Shown: positions 24,364 through 32,607 of the stretch, one piece after another
Position numbering within the stretch: position 1 is the first letter of the stretch
Layout of the letters: every line of letters begins with the position of its first letter
Assembly: GCA_023380755.1 (NCBI GenBank)
Contig: JAMCSD010000003.1
Coordinates: forward strand, 15,962-79,961
Length of the DNA: 64,000 nucleotides
DNA from: Patescibacteria group bacterium
GTDB lineage: Bacteria; Patescibacteria; Microgenomatia; UBA12405
Reading direction: 5' to 3'
The notes under the pieces: model-generated
The model's input: the letters and a program-made list of their open reading frames with translations, nothing else
Database searches by the model: none
Told to the model about the DNA's origin: nothing
Position numbers and translations under genes: made by a program

Positions 24364-25818
24364 ATGAAAATAGATTTTCAACTTCAACCACAAGCAACGA
24401 AATGGGAGGATTTGCAGCCATATTGTGCTGACTATAATCAGGAAACTGTCCACAAAGCATTTGATTTTGCGGCCCGGTGCCATCTTAACCAAAGGCGAAT
24501 TTCCGGAGAAGCTTTTATCAGCCACCCTATTTGGATTGCCAAGGTCGTGGCCCAATTAGGATTGGGAGAGGAAGCAGTGATCACCGCCCTGCTCCATGAC
24601 ACGGTCGAAGACGGAGAGGCCAAGATGGAAGATATTGCGACCATTTTTGGCGATGAAGTGGCTTTATTAGTGGAAGGTTTGACAGAAATTAGCCGAAAAA
24701 CCAAGGGTATCGAAATTCATAAAGAAAACATTGAAGTATTCCGAAATTTTTTATTTTCTTCGGTGAACGATGTCCGGGTGTTAATTATCAGGTTAATTGA
24801 CAAACTGCATAACGGTTTAACCATCGATTCCCTACCCCGTGACTCTCAAATAAAATATGCCCAAAGAGTTTTAAGTATTTACGGTCCGGTAGCGGAATAT
24901 GTCGGTTTACATTTCTTCAAGAAGAGTTTGGAGGATATTGCTTTCAAGATACTTTATCCTAAAGAAGCATCAGAATTAGAAAAAGAACTCAAAAAGCGTT
25001 CTCGTGATGAATTGTTAGCCGAGAATTCCGTCCTAACAGAGTTGGAAACCATGTTAGAGGTTAATCATATTAATAGTTTTCAAATCCAAAGCCGGATTAA
25101 GAGTATCTATTCAACTTATCTTAAGATTAAGCACGGATATTTGGGGGAAAGGTCATTTAAAGATCGGGTCGGTTTAAGAGTACTGGTGAAAAATATTGAA
25201 GATTGTTATACCGTCTTAGGATTACTCCATGCAAAATACAAATATATTCCAGGAGAATTTGAGGATTATATCTCCAATCCAAAGGCAAATGGGTACCGGT
25301 CAATCCAGACCACCCTGCAGTGGAAAGGAAAATTGTTAGTCGAAGTACAAATTAGGACTTTCGAAATGCACGAATTTAACGAGTTCGGGCCGGCATCGCA
25401 TATTGCTTACAAAATGAGCCGGGGGCTTAATGTTGGGCATGGAATGGAATGGGTAAAAGACCTGGTCCGATGGCAAAGTGATAAAAATGTAAGTAATTAC
25501 CGAATCAGCGTGCTCTCCGAGCATATTTACGTCTTTACACCCAAGGGCGACGTGATCCAATTGCCCCGGGAGAGTACACCTATTGATTTTGCCTATACTG
25601 TTCATACTCACTTGGGTGATTATTGTAAGGGGGCTTTGGTGAACGAAAAAATGGTGAAAATCGACAGCCGGTTAAAAACCGGAGACTTAGTGGAAATCTT
25701 GGTAGGGACAAAATTAATGGCTAAGACGGAATGGCTGTCTTTTGTGGTCTCGGAAGCGGCCCGGACCCACTTAAGAAGGTTGAGAAACCGAAACTTCCAA
25801 AGTGAAAACAAAGCTTAA
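24364..25818 (+). CDS. RelA/SpoT homologue, (p)ppGpp hydrolase-synthetase lacking C-terminal regulatory domains
   Basis: 484 residues. HD domain with ISHPIWIAKVV, TALLHDTVED (His78-Asp79) and IDKLHN for the hydrolase; synthetase domain with FKDRVGLRVLV, NPKANGYRSIQTTL and EVQIRTFEMHEFNEFG ... SHIAYK; then a TGS domain (EHIYVFTPKGDVIQLP ... TPIDFAYTVHTHLGDYCKGA, about 390-455). The helical, zinc-finger and ACT parts of long Rel/SpoT enzymes (700+ residues) are absent, so ribosome sensing is doubtful. Both active sites look intact, so it should make and degrade the alarmone. It starts on the base after the sortase stop. Confidence 0.92.
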   Translation: MKIDFQLQPQATKWEDLQPYCADYNQETVHKAFDFAARCHLNQRRISGEAFISHPIWIAKVVAQLGLGEEAVITALLHDTVEDGEAKMEDIATIFGDEVALLVEGLTEISRKTKGIEIHKENIEVFRNFLFSSVNDVRVLIIRLIDKLHNGLTIDSLPRDSQIKYAQRVLSIYGPVAEYVGLHFFKKSLEDIAFKILYPKEASELEKELKKRSRDELLAENSVLTELETMLEVNHINSFQIQSRIKSIYSTYLKIKHGYLGERSFKDRVGLRVLVKNIEDCYTVLGLLHAKYKYIPGEFEDYISNPKANGYRSIQTTLQWKGKLLVEVQIRTFEMHEFNEFGPASHIAYKMSRGLNVGHGMEWVKDLVRWQSDKNVSNYRISVLSEHIYVFTPKGDVIQLPRESTPIDFAYTVHTHLGDYCKGALVNEKMVKIDSRLKTGDLVEILVGTKLMAKTEWLSFVVSEAARTHLRRLRNRNFQSENKA

Positions 25819-25843
25819 CCCAAGAATATTGGTTAGTTAACGT

Positions 25844-25849
25844 TATAAT
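25844..25849 (+). promoter_or_regulatory. tyrS -10 element 5 nt from ATG
   Basis: TATAAT ends 5 nt before the ATG at 25855. No good -35 is seen. It predicts a leaderless tyrS mRNA. Confidence 0.7.
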
Positions 25850-25854
25850 AGGGA

Positions 25855-27006
25855 ATGACCACCGAAGAAAAAATTGAACTGATTACCCGAAACTGTGAGG
25901 AAGTCATTACTAAAGAGGATCTGCGCCGACTGCTGAATAACGGCACCGAGTTACATCATTATATCGGTTTTGAAATATCGGGGTTGGTTCATTTGGGAAC
26001 AGGCTATATTTCGATGGGAAAAGTAGCAGATTTTTTGCGGGCGGGGGTGAAGTGCCAGATATTTTTAGCTGATTTTCACACGTATTTAAACAATAAATTA
26101 GGCGGCAATATTGAAAGTATTCGTTGGGCAGCCGTCAATTATTTTAAGGAAGCATTAATCGCCTCCTTAAAATGCCACGAAGTTAATGTTGATCAGGAAC
26201 TAAAATTAGGGAACCTGACTTTTATTCCGGGTTTCGACTTATACAAAAATAACCTGGTACATTGGGAAACTTTTATGGAAGTGGGGAAACACGTGACGTT
26301 ATCACGGGACTTAAGGTCTATCTCGATTATGGGCAAAAAACAGGGAAATGAAGTAGATATGGCGACATTGTTTTATCCCCCACTTCAGGTAGCCGATATT
26401 TACACCATGAAAGTTAATCTAGCCCATGCCGGGATGGATCAGCGGAAGGCTCATGTTATCGCCCGGGATGTGGCCCATAAGTTGACTATTAATCCCCTTC
26501 TCGATGCGCAAGGGGAAATTATTGCGCCAATCGCGATTCATCATAATCTAATTGCCGGGTTGAACGGACCGGAAAAAGTAGATACCAACCAGGGTTCGGA
26601 AGAGACGGCTACCGATTTAAAAATGAGCAAATCGAAACCAAGTTCGGCTATTTTTGTTCACGACAGCCCCGATGAAATCCGAGAAAAGGTGCGTAAAGCC
26701 TACGGGCCGCCAAAAGAAATTAAATTTAACCCACTTTTAAATTGGGTTAAAGTGCTCATTTTTTGGGGTGAAGATAAGGGGTCATTGATGATTGAAAGGC
26801 CGGAGAAGTTTGGCGGCAACATTACTTATACGAACTATGGCAAACTCGAAAAAGATTATGCCGAAGGAACTCTTTTTCCTTTAGATCTGAAAAATGCTCT
26901 GGCGGAATGGCTAATAAACAGGCTGGAACCAGCAAGGAATTATTTTGCCGAGGAAGAACATAAAAAGGATTTGGAGAAAATGGTGGTTCTTTTAAATAAA
27001 AAATAA
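25855..27006 (+). CDS. tyrS: Tyrosyl-tRNA synthetase of the archaeal/eukaryotic type
   Basis: 383 residues. Class I signatures are HLGTG (46-50, the HIGH motif) and KMSKS (256-260). The surrounding sequence follows the archaeal/eukaryal form: GFEISGLVHLGTG, FLADFHTYLNNKLGG, AGMDQRKAHVIARDVA (193-208) and SKPSSAIFVHDSPDEIREKV. There is no S4 C-terminal domain, which bacterial TyrRS have. Enzymes of this type recognise tRNA-Tyr with a C1-G72 pair, so the cognate tRNA should differ from the bacterial norm. This implies ancient transfer, known sporadically in Patescibacteria. No bacterial-type tyrS is seen in the window. Confidence 0.93.
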   Translation: MTTEEKIELITRNCEEVITKEDLRRLLNNGTELHHYIGFEISGLVHLGTGYISMGKVADFLRAGVKCQIFLADFHTYLNNKLGGNIESIRWAAVNYFKEALIASLKCHEVNVDQELKLGNLTFIPGFDLYKNNLVHWETFMEVGKHVTLSRDLRSISIMGKKQGNEVDMATLFYPPLQVADIYTMKVNLAHAGMDQRKAHVIARDVAHKLTINPLLDAQGEIIAPIAIHHNLIAGLNGPEKVDTNQGSEETATDLKMSKSKPSSAIFVHDSPDEIREKVRKAYGPPKEIKFNPLLNWVKVLIFWGEDKGSLMIERPEKFGGNITYTNYGKLEKDYAEGTLFPLDLKNALAEWLINRLEPARNYFAEEEHKKDLEKMVVLLNKK

Positions 27007-27007
27007 G

Positions 27008-27271
27008 TTATTCATGACTGGTTAACAAGTCACGTGCTTTAAGGTCGTTGGCGAGAATGAATCTGAGTTCTAGATGGCGTTCCCAATTGTGGGGGCAATG
27101 ACCCATAAGGCGCCAGCCAAACCAATCAAGTTCCTGGAAATTGGTGATCGGTCCAAAACCAGAACTTTGACCATCTTTAATTTTTTCCAGCATCCGGAAA
27201 CGCCAACAAATATGATCTTCCTGGTTTTGACAGCCAGTATAAGGGCAACCTTCATTGGAAATGTTAGTCAT
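27008..27271 (-). CDS. Small Cys/Trp-rich protein, unknown
   Basis: 87 residues: an N-terminal GCPYTGCQNQEDHICWRF with three Cys and a His that could bind a metal, then a Trp-rich middle (ELDWFGWRLMGHCPHNWERH). No known domain is recognised. It is encoded directly after the larger Cys-rich protein at 27287-27736 (gap 15 bp) and convergent with tyrS, one base from its stop. TGaTACTAT (27277-27285) ends 5 nt before the ATG, so the ORF has the same promoter signature as known genes here, which supports it being real. Confidence 0.6.
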   Translation of the reverse strand: MTNISNEGCPYTGCQNQEDHICWRFRMLEKIKDGQSSGFGPITNFQELDWFGWRLMGHCPHNWERHLELRFILANDLKARDLLTSHE

Positions 27272-27276
27272 AACTT

Positions 27277-27285
27277 ATAGTATCA
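27277..27285 (-). promoter_or_regulatory. Extended -10 (TGaTACTAT) 5 nt from ATG
   Basis: In the 15-bp gap between the two Cys-rich genes. Ends 5 nt before the ATG at 27271. Confidence 0.55.
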
Positions 27286-27286
27286 C

Positions 27287-27736
27287 TTACTGGTCATGAT
27301 CGAGATGGTTAGCGGTTGGAATCCGGGAGCGGATCTGGTCAATGTATTTGAGAGTGACAACTAAATCTTTGCAGGAACCAGAAGAAATGATTGTGGCTCG
27401 GGTGAAATCTAATTGTGGTTTTGTTAAATTTTCATGACTGTATCTTTCCTCGACTAACTGCCTAACACGACATTGAGCCGCCCCCTGACAATTATCAAAG
27501 ATACATGAATCGGGGTCCTGAGTCCGGAACGGAACAAGAGGAGGTCGAAGAGTTTCCACGATTTTTTGGGTTTTTTCTAAAATATCATCCAGCTGTCGGC
27601 AGCTAACAGTAGTAGCCAACATTTTGGTGGTGGCGATAAGCACCGTATCTGGCTCTTTTTGGGCGAGCTCATGATTTATTTTGGAGAGAGAAACACAACT
27701 AGGATAAAGTTGGCATTCGGGTAGTTGACAGGGCAT
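27287..27736 (-). CDS. Cys-rich protein, unknown
   Basis: 149 residues with about eight cysteines in spaced groups: MPCQLPECQLYPSC at the start, SCIFDNCQGAAQCRV in the middle (C-x5-C-x5-C) and SSGSCKDLV later. The grouping suggests a zinc or Fe-S site, but no named motif fits. There is no signal peptide. The central ILEKTQKIVETLRPP and a C-terminal YIDQIRSRI are helical. TGtTATACT (27742-27750) ends 5 nt before the ATG. With the gene at 27008 it forms a two-gene unit of metal-binding-like proteins. I assign no function. Confidence 0.65.
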   Translation of the reverse strand: MPCQLPECQLYPSCVSLSKINHELAQKEPDTVLIATTKMLATTVSCRQLDDILEKTQKIVETLRPPLVPFRTQDPDSCIFDNCQGAAQCRVRQLVEERYSHENLTKPQLDFTRATIISSGSCKDLVVTLKYIDQIRSRIPTANHLDHDQ

Positions 27737-27741
27737 AGGAG

Positions 27742-27750
27742 AGTATAACA
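27742..27750 (-). promoter_or_regulatory. Extended -10 (TGtTATACT) 5 nt from ATG
   Basis: Ends 5 nt before the ATG at 27736. Predicts a leaderless transcript for the Cys-rich pair. Confidence 0.65.
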
Positions 27751-27778
27751 GTACTACTACTATTTTTGTAGTTGTATA

Positions 27779-28468
27779 TTAATACAATAAAAAGTGGGGG
27801 TTTTTGACGAAAAGTATTTGGCGATAGACTTGATTGATTCCGTAACATTTAATAAAAGACTGGACCTGTCGAAAGTTTATTAAGAGGCCGCGGAAACCAT
27901 TTTTTCGCGGTTGGCTAAGTTGGCCAACGTTTTTTAACAGCACTCCCCTGACCTTCACGTGGTGAAAAAAGCGTTGATTAAATTCTGGTTCAATCAGATA
28001 ACCTTTTTGGTCAAAGATATCGATATTTTGACGTAACAGTTTAGTGGAAAGACATCGTTCGCCGGTATAAGCCAGAGCGAAACCAGAAATGACCCCGTAC
28101 CAATCCTCTTTTTCCCTTATGCCCAAAGTAATGTCGCATTGACGATTAATAACCGGTGAGACCAATTTATCGAAATTGGCGGTAGTGAAATGGGTTAAGT
28201 CGCTATCCACAAAGGCGACATAAGGGGATTTGACCTGAAGAATACCGCTTTTGAGAGCGCGGGATTTGCCTAAGTTTCGCGGATGCCGAATTAATTTTAT
28301 TCCAGTTAGGGACCGGAGAATATGATTGGTTTCCTGATCACTACCATCATCGACAACGATAATTTCCCGACAATAATTTGATTTTTTGACTTCATTAACC
28401 ACCGGGGTAATCCGTGGACCGTCATTAAAGCAGGGGATAACCACTGAAACCAAAGAAATCTCCGTCAT
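27779..28468 (-). CDS. GT2 family glycosyltransferase
   Basis: 229 residues. GT-A fold motifs are SVVIPCFNDGPRI, EIIVVDDGSDQETN, RHPRNLGKSRALKSG and FVDSDLTHFT (DxD metal site). It is shorter than processive GT2 enzymes and has no obvious membrane helices, like the GT2 at 4589-5299, but the DSDLTHF motif differs from DADGQFD, so its acceptor may not be polyprenyl phosphate. TATAAT (28475-28480) ends 6 nt before the ATG. It lies next to uvrC with no apparent functional link. Specificity is unknown. Confidence 0.85.
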   Translation of the reverse strand: MTEISLVSVVIPCFNDGPRITPVVNEVKKSNYCREIIVVDDGSDQETNHILRSLTGIKLIRHPRNLGKSRALKSGILQVKSPYVAFVDSDLTHFTTANFDKLVSPVINRQCDITLGIREKEDWYGVISGFALAYTGERCLSTKLLRQNIDIFDQKGYLIEPEFNQRFFHHVKVRGVLLKNVGQLSQPRKNGFRGLLINFRQVQSFIKCYGINQVYRQILFVKNPHFLLY

Positions 28469-28483
28469 AAGTTTATTATAAAC

Positions 28484-29770
28484 TTAAAGACGGCCGATTT
28501 TCATTAATTCCTTGCGGTAACTATTGGCAAAACGGTGGGCTTCATCCCGCAGCTGCTGCAGTAATTTTAAGGAGTTGGAGTCTTTGGGTAAGTTGATTTC
28601 GACCCAGTCCGAACTATTTTTAATAACAATGGTTTCTTCTTTCTTGGCCAGGCCGACGACGCCAATGCGGTTAAGAGGAGATTCCGGAAAAGCTTTCAGG
28701 ATCTCGTAAACAGAGGAAACCTGCGGCTTGCCGCCATCCACAATAATCACTTGGGGATATTCCCAGTCGTAATGTTTTAGGCGGCGGAAAACGACTTCCC
28801 GAACCATAAACTGATCATCGGGAGTAATCTTGGTGCGAATCTTAAATTTGCGATATTCGGCTTTATCAAGACCGCTTCCCTGAAAGACTGTCATGGCGCC
28901 GACGAAAAATTTGGCCCCAAAGTTAGAGATGTCAAAACATTCCAGGCGGTATAAAGACCGTAAAAAAGGAAAATATGGTTGTAAGATAGTTACTAATCCA
29001 TCAAGGGCACTACTGACCTTATCATCAGTAATGACAATATCTTGGTAGAGAGTATCTAAATGCTGCCAACCGGCAGTGATATATTCCAAAGATCGGAGTT
29101 GGTCGCGAACCACGGCGGCTTTTTCATATTGTTCGGTGTGGGAATAATGCTTTAAGTCACGACTGAGATGGTTTTTAAGTTTAAGGAACTTACCGGAAAG
29201 GACCTCTTTTATGCGGCGGATATTATGGCGGTAGGTGCGGGTATTGGGATTGGGGCCAGGACACAGACCGAGATGGCAATAAAGGCACCTGGTCGAGGGA
29301 TGGTTGGGACGGGTATAAAATGGAAAAATTCGGCGTAAGGTCTTTAAAATATTGCGGACGGCGGAACCGTTAGGGAAAGGGCCATAATAAGTATCCTGGT
29401 CAGGGTTAAACTGGGAGCGCTTAGCGGCAAAGATATAAGGCAGCTTATCTGAAGAAATTACGATGTAAGTGTAACTTTTATCATCCTTAAGCTGGGAATT
29501 ATATTTAGGCAAAAACTTTTTAATTAAACTGGCTTCAAGAACCAAGGCCTCAATTTCCGAACCAACGGTTTTAAAGTTGATGTCAGCAATTTCGGAGACC
29601 AAAGAGGTGGTTTTGGGGCCAAGAGCATCGTCGCGCTGAAAATACTGAGAGACACGGCGTTTAAGGTCGATTGCTTTGCCGACGTAAATAATCGTCCCGG
29701 CCGAGTTTTTATAAATATAAACTCCCGGGGTGTGCGGTAGGGAAGCGACGATTTTAGCTAAGGAATTCAC
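28484..29770 (-). CDS. uvrC: Excinuclease UvrC lacking the C-terminal (HhH)2 domain
   Basis: 428 residues, against about 600 in most bacteria. N-terminal GIY-YIG nuclease (PGVYIYKNSAGTIIYVGKA, LKRRVSQYF), the Cys cluster CLYCHLGLCPG, a UVR-type segment (YEKAAVVRDQLRSLEYI) and the RNase H-like second nuclease (ECFDISNFGAK, VIIVDGGKPQVSSV, LRDEAHRFANSYRK) are all present. The protein ends right after the DEAHRFA helix, where the helix-hairpin-helix pair normally follows. The start is GTG (29770), with TAAAAT (29776-29781) ending 5 nt upstream. It acts with UvrA and UvrB encoded next to it. Confidence 0.94.
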   Translation of the reverse strand: MNSLAKIVASLPHTPGVYIYKNSAGTIIYVGKAIDLKRRVSQYFQRDDALGPKTTSLVSEIADINFKTVGSEIEALVLEASLIKKFLPKYNSQLKDDKSYTYIVISSDKLPYIFAAKRSQFNPDQDTYYGPFPNGSAVRNILKTLRRIFPFYTRPNHPSTRCLYCHLGLCPGPNPNTRTYRHNIRRIKEVLSGKFLKLKNHLSRDLKHYSHTEQYEKAAVVRDQLRSLEYITAGWQHLDTLYQDIVITDDKVSSALDGLVTILQPYFPFLRSLYRLECFDISNFGAKFFVGAMTVFQGSGLDKAEYRKFKIRTKITPDDQFMVREVVFRRLKHYDWEYPQVIIVDGGKPQVSSVYEILKAFPESPLNRIGVVGLAKKEETIVIKNSSDWVEINLPKDSNSLKLLQQLRDEAHRFANSYRKELMKIGRL

Positions 29771-29801
29771 GATCTATTTTAACTGATAAGATTTAGTTAC
29801 A

Positions 29802-32507
29802 TCAGGAAGTAAAGCTTTTCTTGAGATATTGTCCGGTGTAGCTGCGGGGGCATTTGATAATATCTTCGACCGTGCCGGTACCAACCACAAAACCGCCTTT
29901 TTCTCCACCTTCGGGGCCCATATCGATGATCCAATCAGCATTTTTAATAACATCCAGGTTATGTTCAATGACCACGACCGTATTACCTTTATCGACCAAC
30001 TGGCGCAAAACCTTTATCAACTTATCGACATCGTAAAAGTGTAATCCAGTCGTCGGCTCGTCTAAAACGTACAGGGTATGACCTTCGGAACGCTTAACCA
30101 GTTCCCGGCTAATTTTTAACCGTTGGGATTCACCACCGGAAAGTGTGTTGGAGGGTTGGCCCAGCTCCAGATAGCCTAAACCGACTTCTTGAATGGTTTC
30201 CAGCTTTTTACGGATCGAGGTAATATTTTTAAAGAACTCATGGGCCTCATCGACGGTCAATTTAAGAATTTCAGCCACATTTTTACCTTTATATTCCACC
30301 TCCAGAGTTTCGTCTTTAAAGCGGGTACCATGACATTCGTCGCAGGTGACATATATATCGGGTAGGAACTGCATTTCAATCTTGATTTGCCCTTGGCCTT
30401 GGCAAACCTCACAACGGCCGCCTTTGGTATTAAAGGAGAAACGGCTATTAGTGTAGCCGCGGATGGCTGATTCGGTCGTTTCGGCCATCAGCTCACGAAT
30501 GTTATCAAAGACCTTGGTATAGGTGGCGGGGTTACTGCGGGGAGTCCGGCCAATCGGCGATTGGTCAACCAGTAAGACTTCAGTCAGATTATCAATACCC
30601 TTCAATTTATCGAATTGGCCAATAGTGCCTTGATAGCTCTCGTCAAAATGCTTCTTGACTCCAGCATAAAGTGTGTCGTGAATGAGGGTGGATTTACCGG
30701 AACCGGAGACGCCAGTCACCACAATTAACTTGTTTAAAGGAAAATCAACATTGATATTTTTAAGATTCCACTGGTGGCAGTTTTCCACGGTGATCTTATT
30801 ATCGTTGACAATCTTCTTGGGCCGGGATTCCGACTCATAAATAAGCTCGCTACCCAGAGATGGAGCGGAAACCTGCATTTTACCGGACAAATATTTGCCG
30901 GTTAAGGAATTCTTATCAGCTTTTAGGTCGGCTAAGCTCCCCTGGGCAACGATTTCCCCACCATTTTTGCCGGCGAGGGGCCCGAAGTCGACAATTTCGT
31001 CAGCGTTCCTGATGACATCCTCGTCATGCTCAACCACAATCACGGTATTACCCAGATCTTTCAATTTCTTGAGAGTGGCAATTAAGCGATCGTTATCCCG
31101 CGAATGGAGACCGATGGTGGGCTCGTCTAGGATATAGAGGACTCCGGTTAAGCCGGTGCCGATTTGGGAGGCTAAACGGATCCGTTGCGACTCACCACTG
31201 GAAAGGGTGCCGGCTTCGCGTTCGAGAGTTAAATAATCCAAACCTACGGCCAGCAAAAATTCGAGGCGGGCGGAAATCTCTTTGTTGATGGGGACCACAA
31301 TTTCCTTTTCTTTATCACTTTCCAGTACCTGGTTTAAAGATTGAACCCACTCGTTTAGATGGTCAATTGAGAGCCGACTGACTTCATAAATATTTTTACC
31401 AGTAATATGGACCGAGAGAGCTTCGGGGTTGAGCCGCGAACCGTGGCAGACTTCACAATTTTCTTTGATCATCAGCTTTTCGATTTCTTCCCGGACAGAA
31501 TCATTGGGGGCATTAAAAAAACGCGATTCCAGGTAGCGAGCTTTCCATTCCGGGACTTGATTGCGGTCAACCTGGAACTTGGTACCTAAACCTTTACATT
31601 CCGGGCAGGCACCCTGGGGAGAATTAAAGGAAAAGAGGCGCGGTTCGATAGCCGGTAGAGAAATATTACATACCGGACAAGCATAGTTTTCCGAGTAAAG
31701 GGTATCAAAAATATTGGCCGGATGATCGGGAAACTCAAATGATGGGTCATCAATTTCGCCAATTATTACTAGGCCATTACTCATTTTCATGGCGACTTCC
31801 ACATCGTCGATTAAACGGTTATAAGCGTTATCCCGCTGCTTAAGGTTATCTTTGGTTAAAGAAACCCGGTCAATTACCGCGTCGATGTTGTGTTTATTAG
31901 TTTTGACAATGCCGAAATCAGAATAAAGATCAATTAATTTATTATCAACCCGCAGCCATTTATAACCTTGGCGGCGGATATTTTCAGTCAGTCCGCGAAA
32001 ATCCCCGGCCCGGTCCCGAATCAGCGGGGCGAAGACAAAAAAGCGGTAAGGAGCGACAGCACCGACTTCCTTAACAGCCCGTTCCAATATCTGGTTAACA
32101 ATTTGCTTACTGGTTTGAGGAATGACCTCGCGGCCGCAGTTGGGACAATGGGGGTGGCCGATACGGGCAAAAAGCAGCCGCAAATAATCGTAAATTTCGG
32201 TGACAGTCCCAACAGTGGAACGCGGGTTGTGGGAAATGGCTTTTTGATTTATAGCAATGGAGGGCGATAAGCCTTCGATCAGGTCAACGTCCGGGCGTTT
32301 CATATTGCCTAAAAACTGGCGGGCATAGGAAGACAAGCTTTCGACATAGCGTCGCTGCCCTTCAGCAAAGAGGGTGTCAAAAGCCATGCTCGATTTACCG
32401 GAGCCGGAGACACCGGTAAAAACGATGAACTTATTTTTGGGAATAGAAAAAGAGATGTCCTTAAGATTGTTTTCCCGGGCACCCTTTACAATTATTTGGT
32501 CAACCAT
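29802..32507 (-). CDS. uvrA: Excinuclease ABC subunit UvrA
   Basis: 901 residues from the ATG at 32507 (MVDQIIVKGARENNLK). Two ABC ATPase modules are seen: GVSGSGKSSMAFDTLFAEGQRRYVESLS... with Walker A at about 32, signature TLSSGESQRIRLASQIG, and a second Walker A (GVSGSGKSTLIHDTLY) with LSGGESQRLKISREL. Zinc-finger cysteines are present (CPVCNIS, CPECKGLG, CEVCQGQGQIK, CDECHGTRF). UvrA scans DNA and loads UvrB at lesions. A longer reading to 32531 is rejected because it crosses a leader hairpin. It has an approximately 50-nt 5' leader, unlike most genes here. Confidence 0.96.
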   Translation of the reverse strand: MVDQIIVKGARENNLKDISFSIPKNKFIVFTGVSGSGKSSMAFDTLFAEGQRRYVESLSSYARQFLGNMKRPDVDLIEGLSPSIAINQKAISHNPRSTVGTVTEIYDYLRLLFARIGHPHCPNCGREVIPQTSKQIVNQILERAVKEVGAVAPYRFFVFAPLIRDRAGDFRGLTENIRRQGYKWLRVDNKLIDLYSDFGIVKTNKHNIDAVIDRVSLTKDNLKQRDNAYNRLIDDVEVAMKMSNGLVIIGEIDDPSFEFPDHPANIFDTLYSENYACPVCNISLPAIEPRLFSFNSPQGACPECKGLGTKFQVDRNQVPEWKARYLESRFFNAPNDSVREEIEKLMIKENCEVCHGSRLNPEALSVHITGKNIYEVSRLSIDHLNEWVQSLNQVLESDKEKEIVVPINKEISARLEFLLAVGLDYLTLEREAGTLSSGESQRIRLASQIGTGLTGVLYILDEPTIGLHSRDNDRLIATLKKLKDLGNTVIVVEHDEDVIRNADEIVDFGPLAGKNGGEIVAQGSLADLKADKNSLTGKYLSGKMQVSAPSLGSELIYESESRPKKIVNDNKITVENCHQWNLKNINVDFPLNKLIVVTGVSGSGKSTLIHDTLYAGVKKHFDESYQGTIGQFDKLKGIDNLTEVLLVDQSPIGRTPRSNPATYTKVFDNIRELMAETTESAIRGYTNSRFSFNTKGGRCEVCQGQGQIKIEMQFLPDIYVTCDECHGTRFKDETLEVEYKGKNVAEILKLTVDEAHEFFKNITSIRKKLETIQEVGLGYLELGQPSNTLSGGESQRLKISRELVKRSEGHTLYVLDEPTTGLHFYDVDKLIKVLRQLVDKGNTVVVIEHNLDVIKNADWIIDMGPEGGEKGGFVVGTGTVEDIIKCPRSYTGQYLKKSFTS

Positions 32508-32572
32508 AGCACCGTTAAACGACCCCGCCACGGGGGCCTTTATAGTGATTTATAAAGTAATTTATTATAGCA
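32508..32572 (-). promoter_or_regulatory. uvrA promoter and hairpin leader
   Basis: Extended -10 TGcTATAAT (32564-32572) lies in the uvrB-uvrA gap. The predicted start near 32557 leaves a leader of about 50 nt that contains a GC hairpin (CCCCG at 32523-32527 with CGGGG at 32531-32535, loop of 3) ending about 15 nt before the ATG. No T-run follows, so it is not a terminator. No SOS box is recognised. Confidence 0.55.
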
Positions 32573-32607
32573 GACTTTCGGATTTGTTTCGGGTGTTAGT
32601 TTAGGAC

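Noticed and set aside
32521..32538. GC hairpin before uvrA as a terminator of uvrB
   Set aside because: No T-run follows it on the minus strand, and the uvrA -10 lies upstream of it, so it belongs to the uvrA leader.
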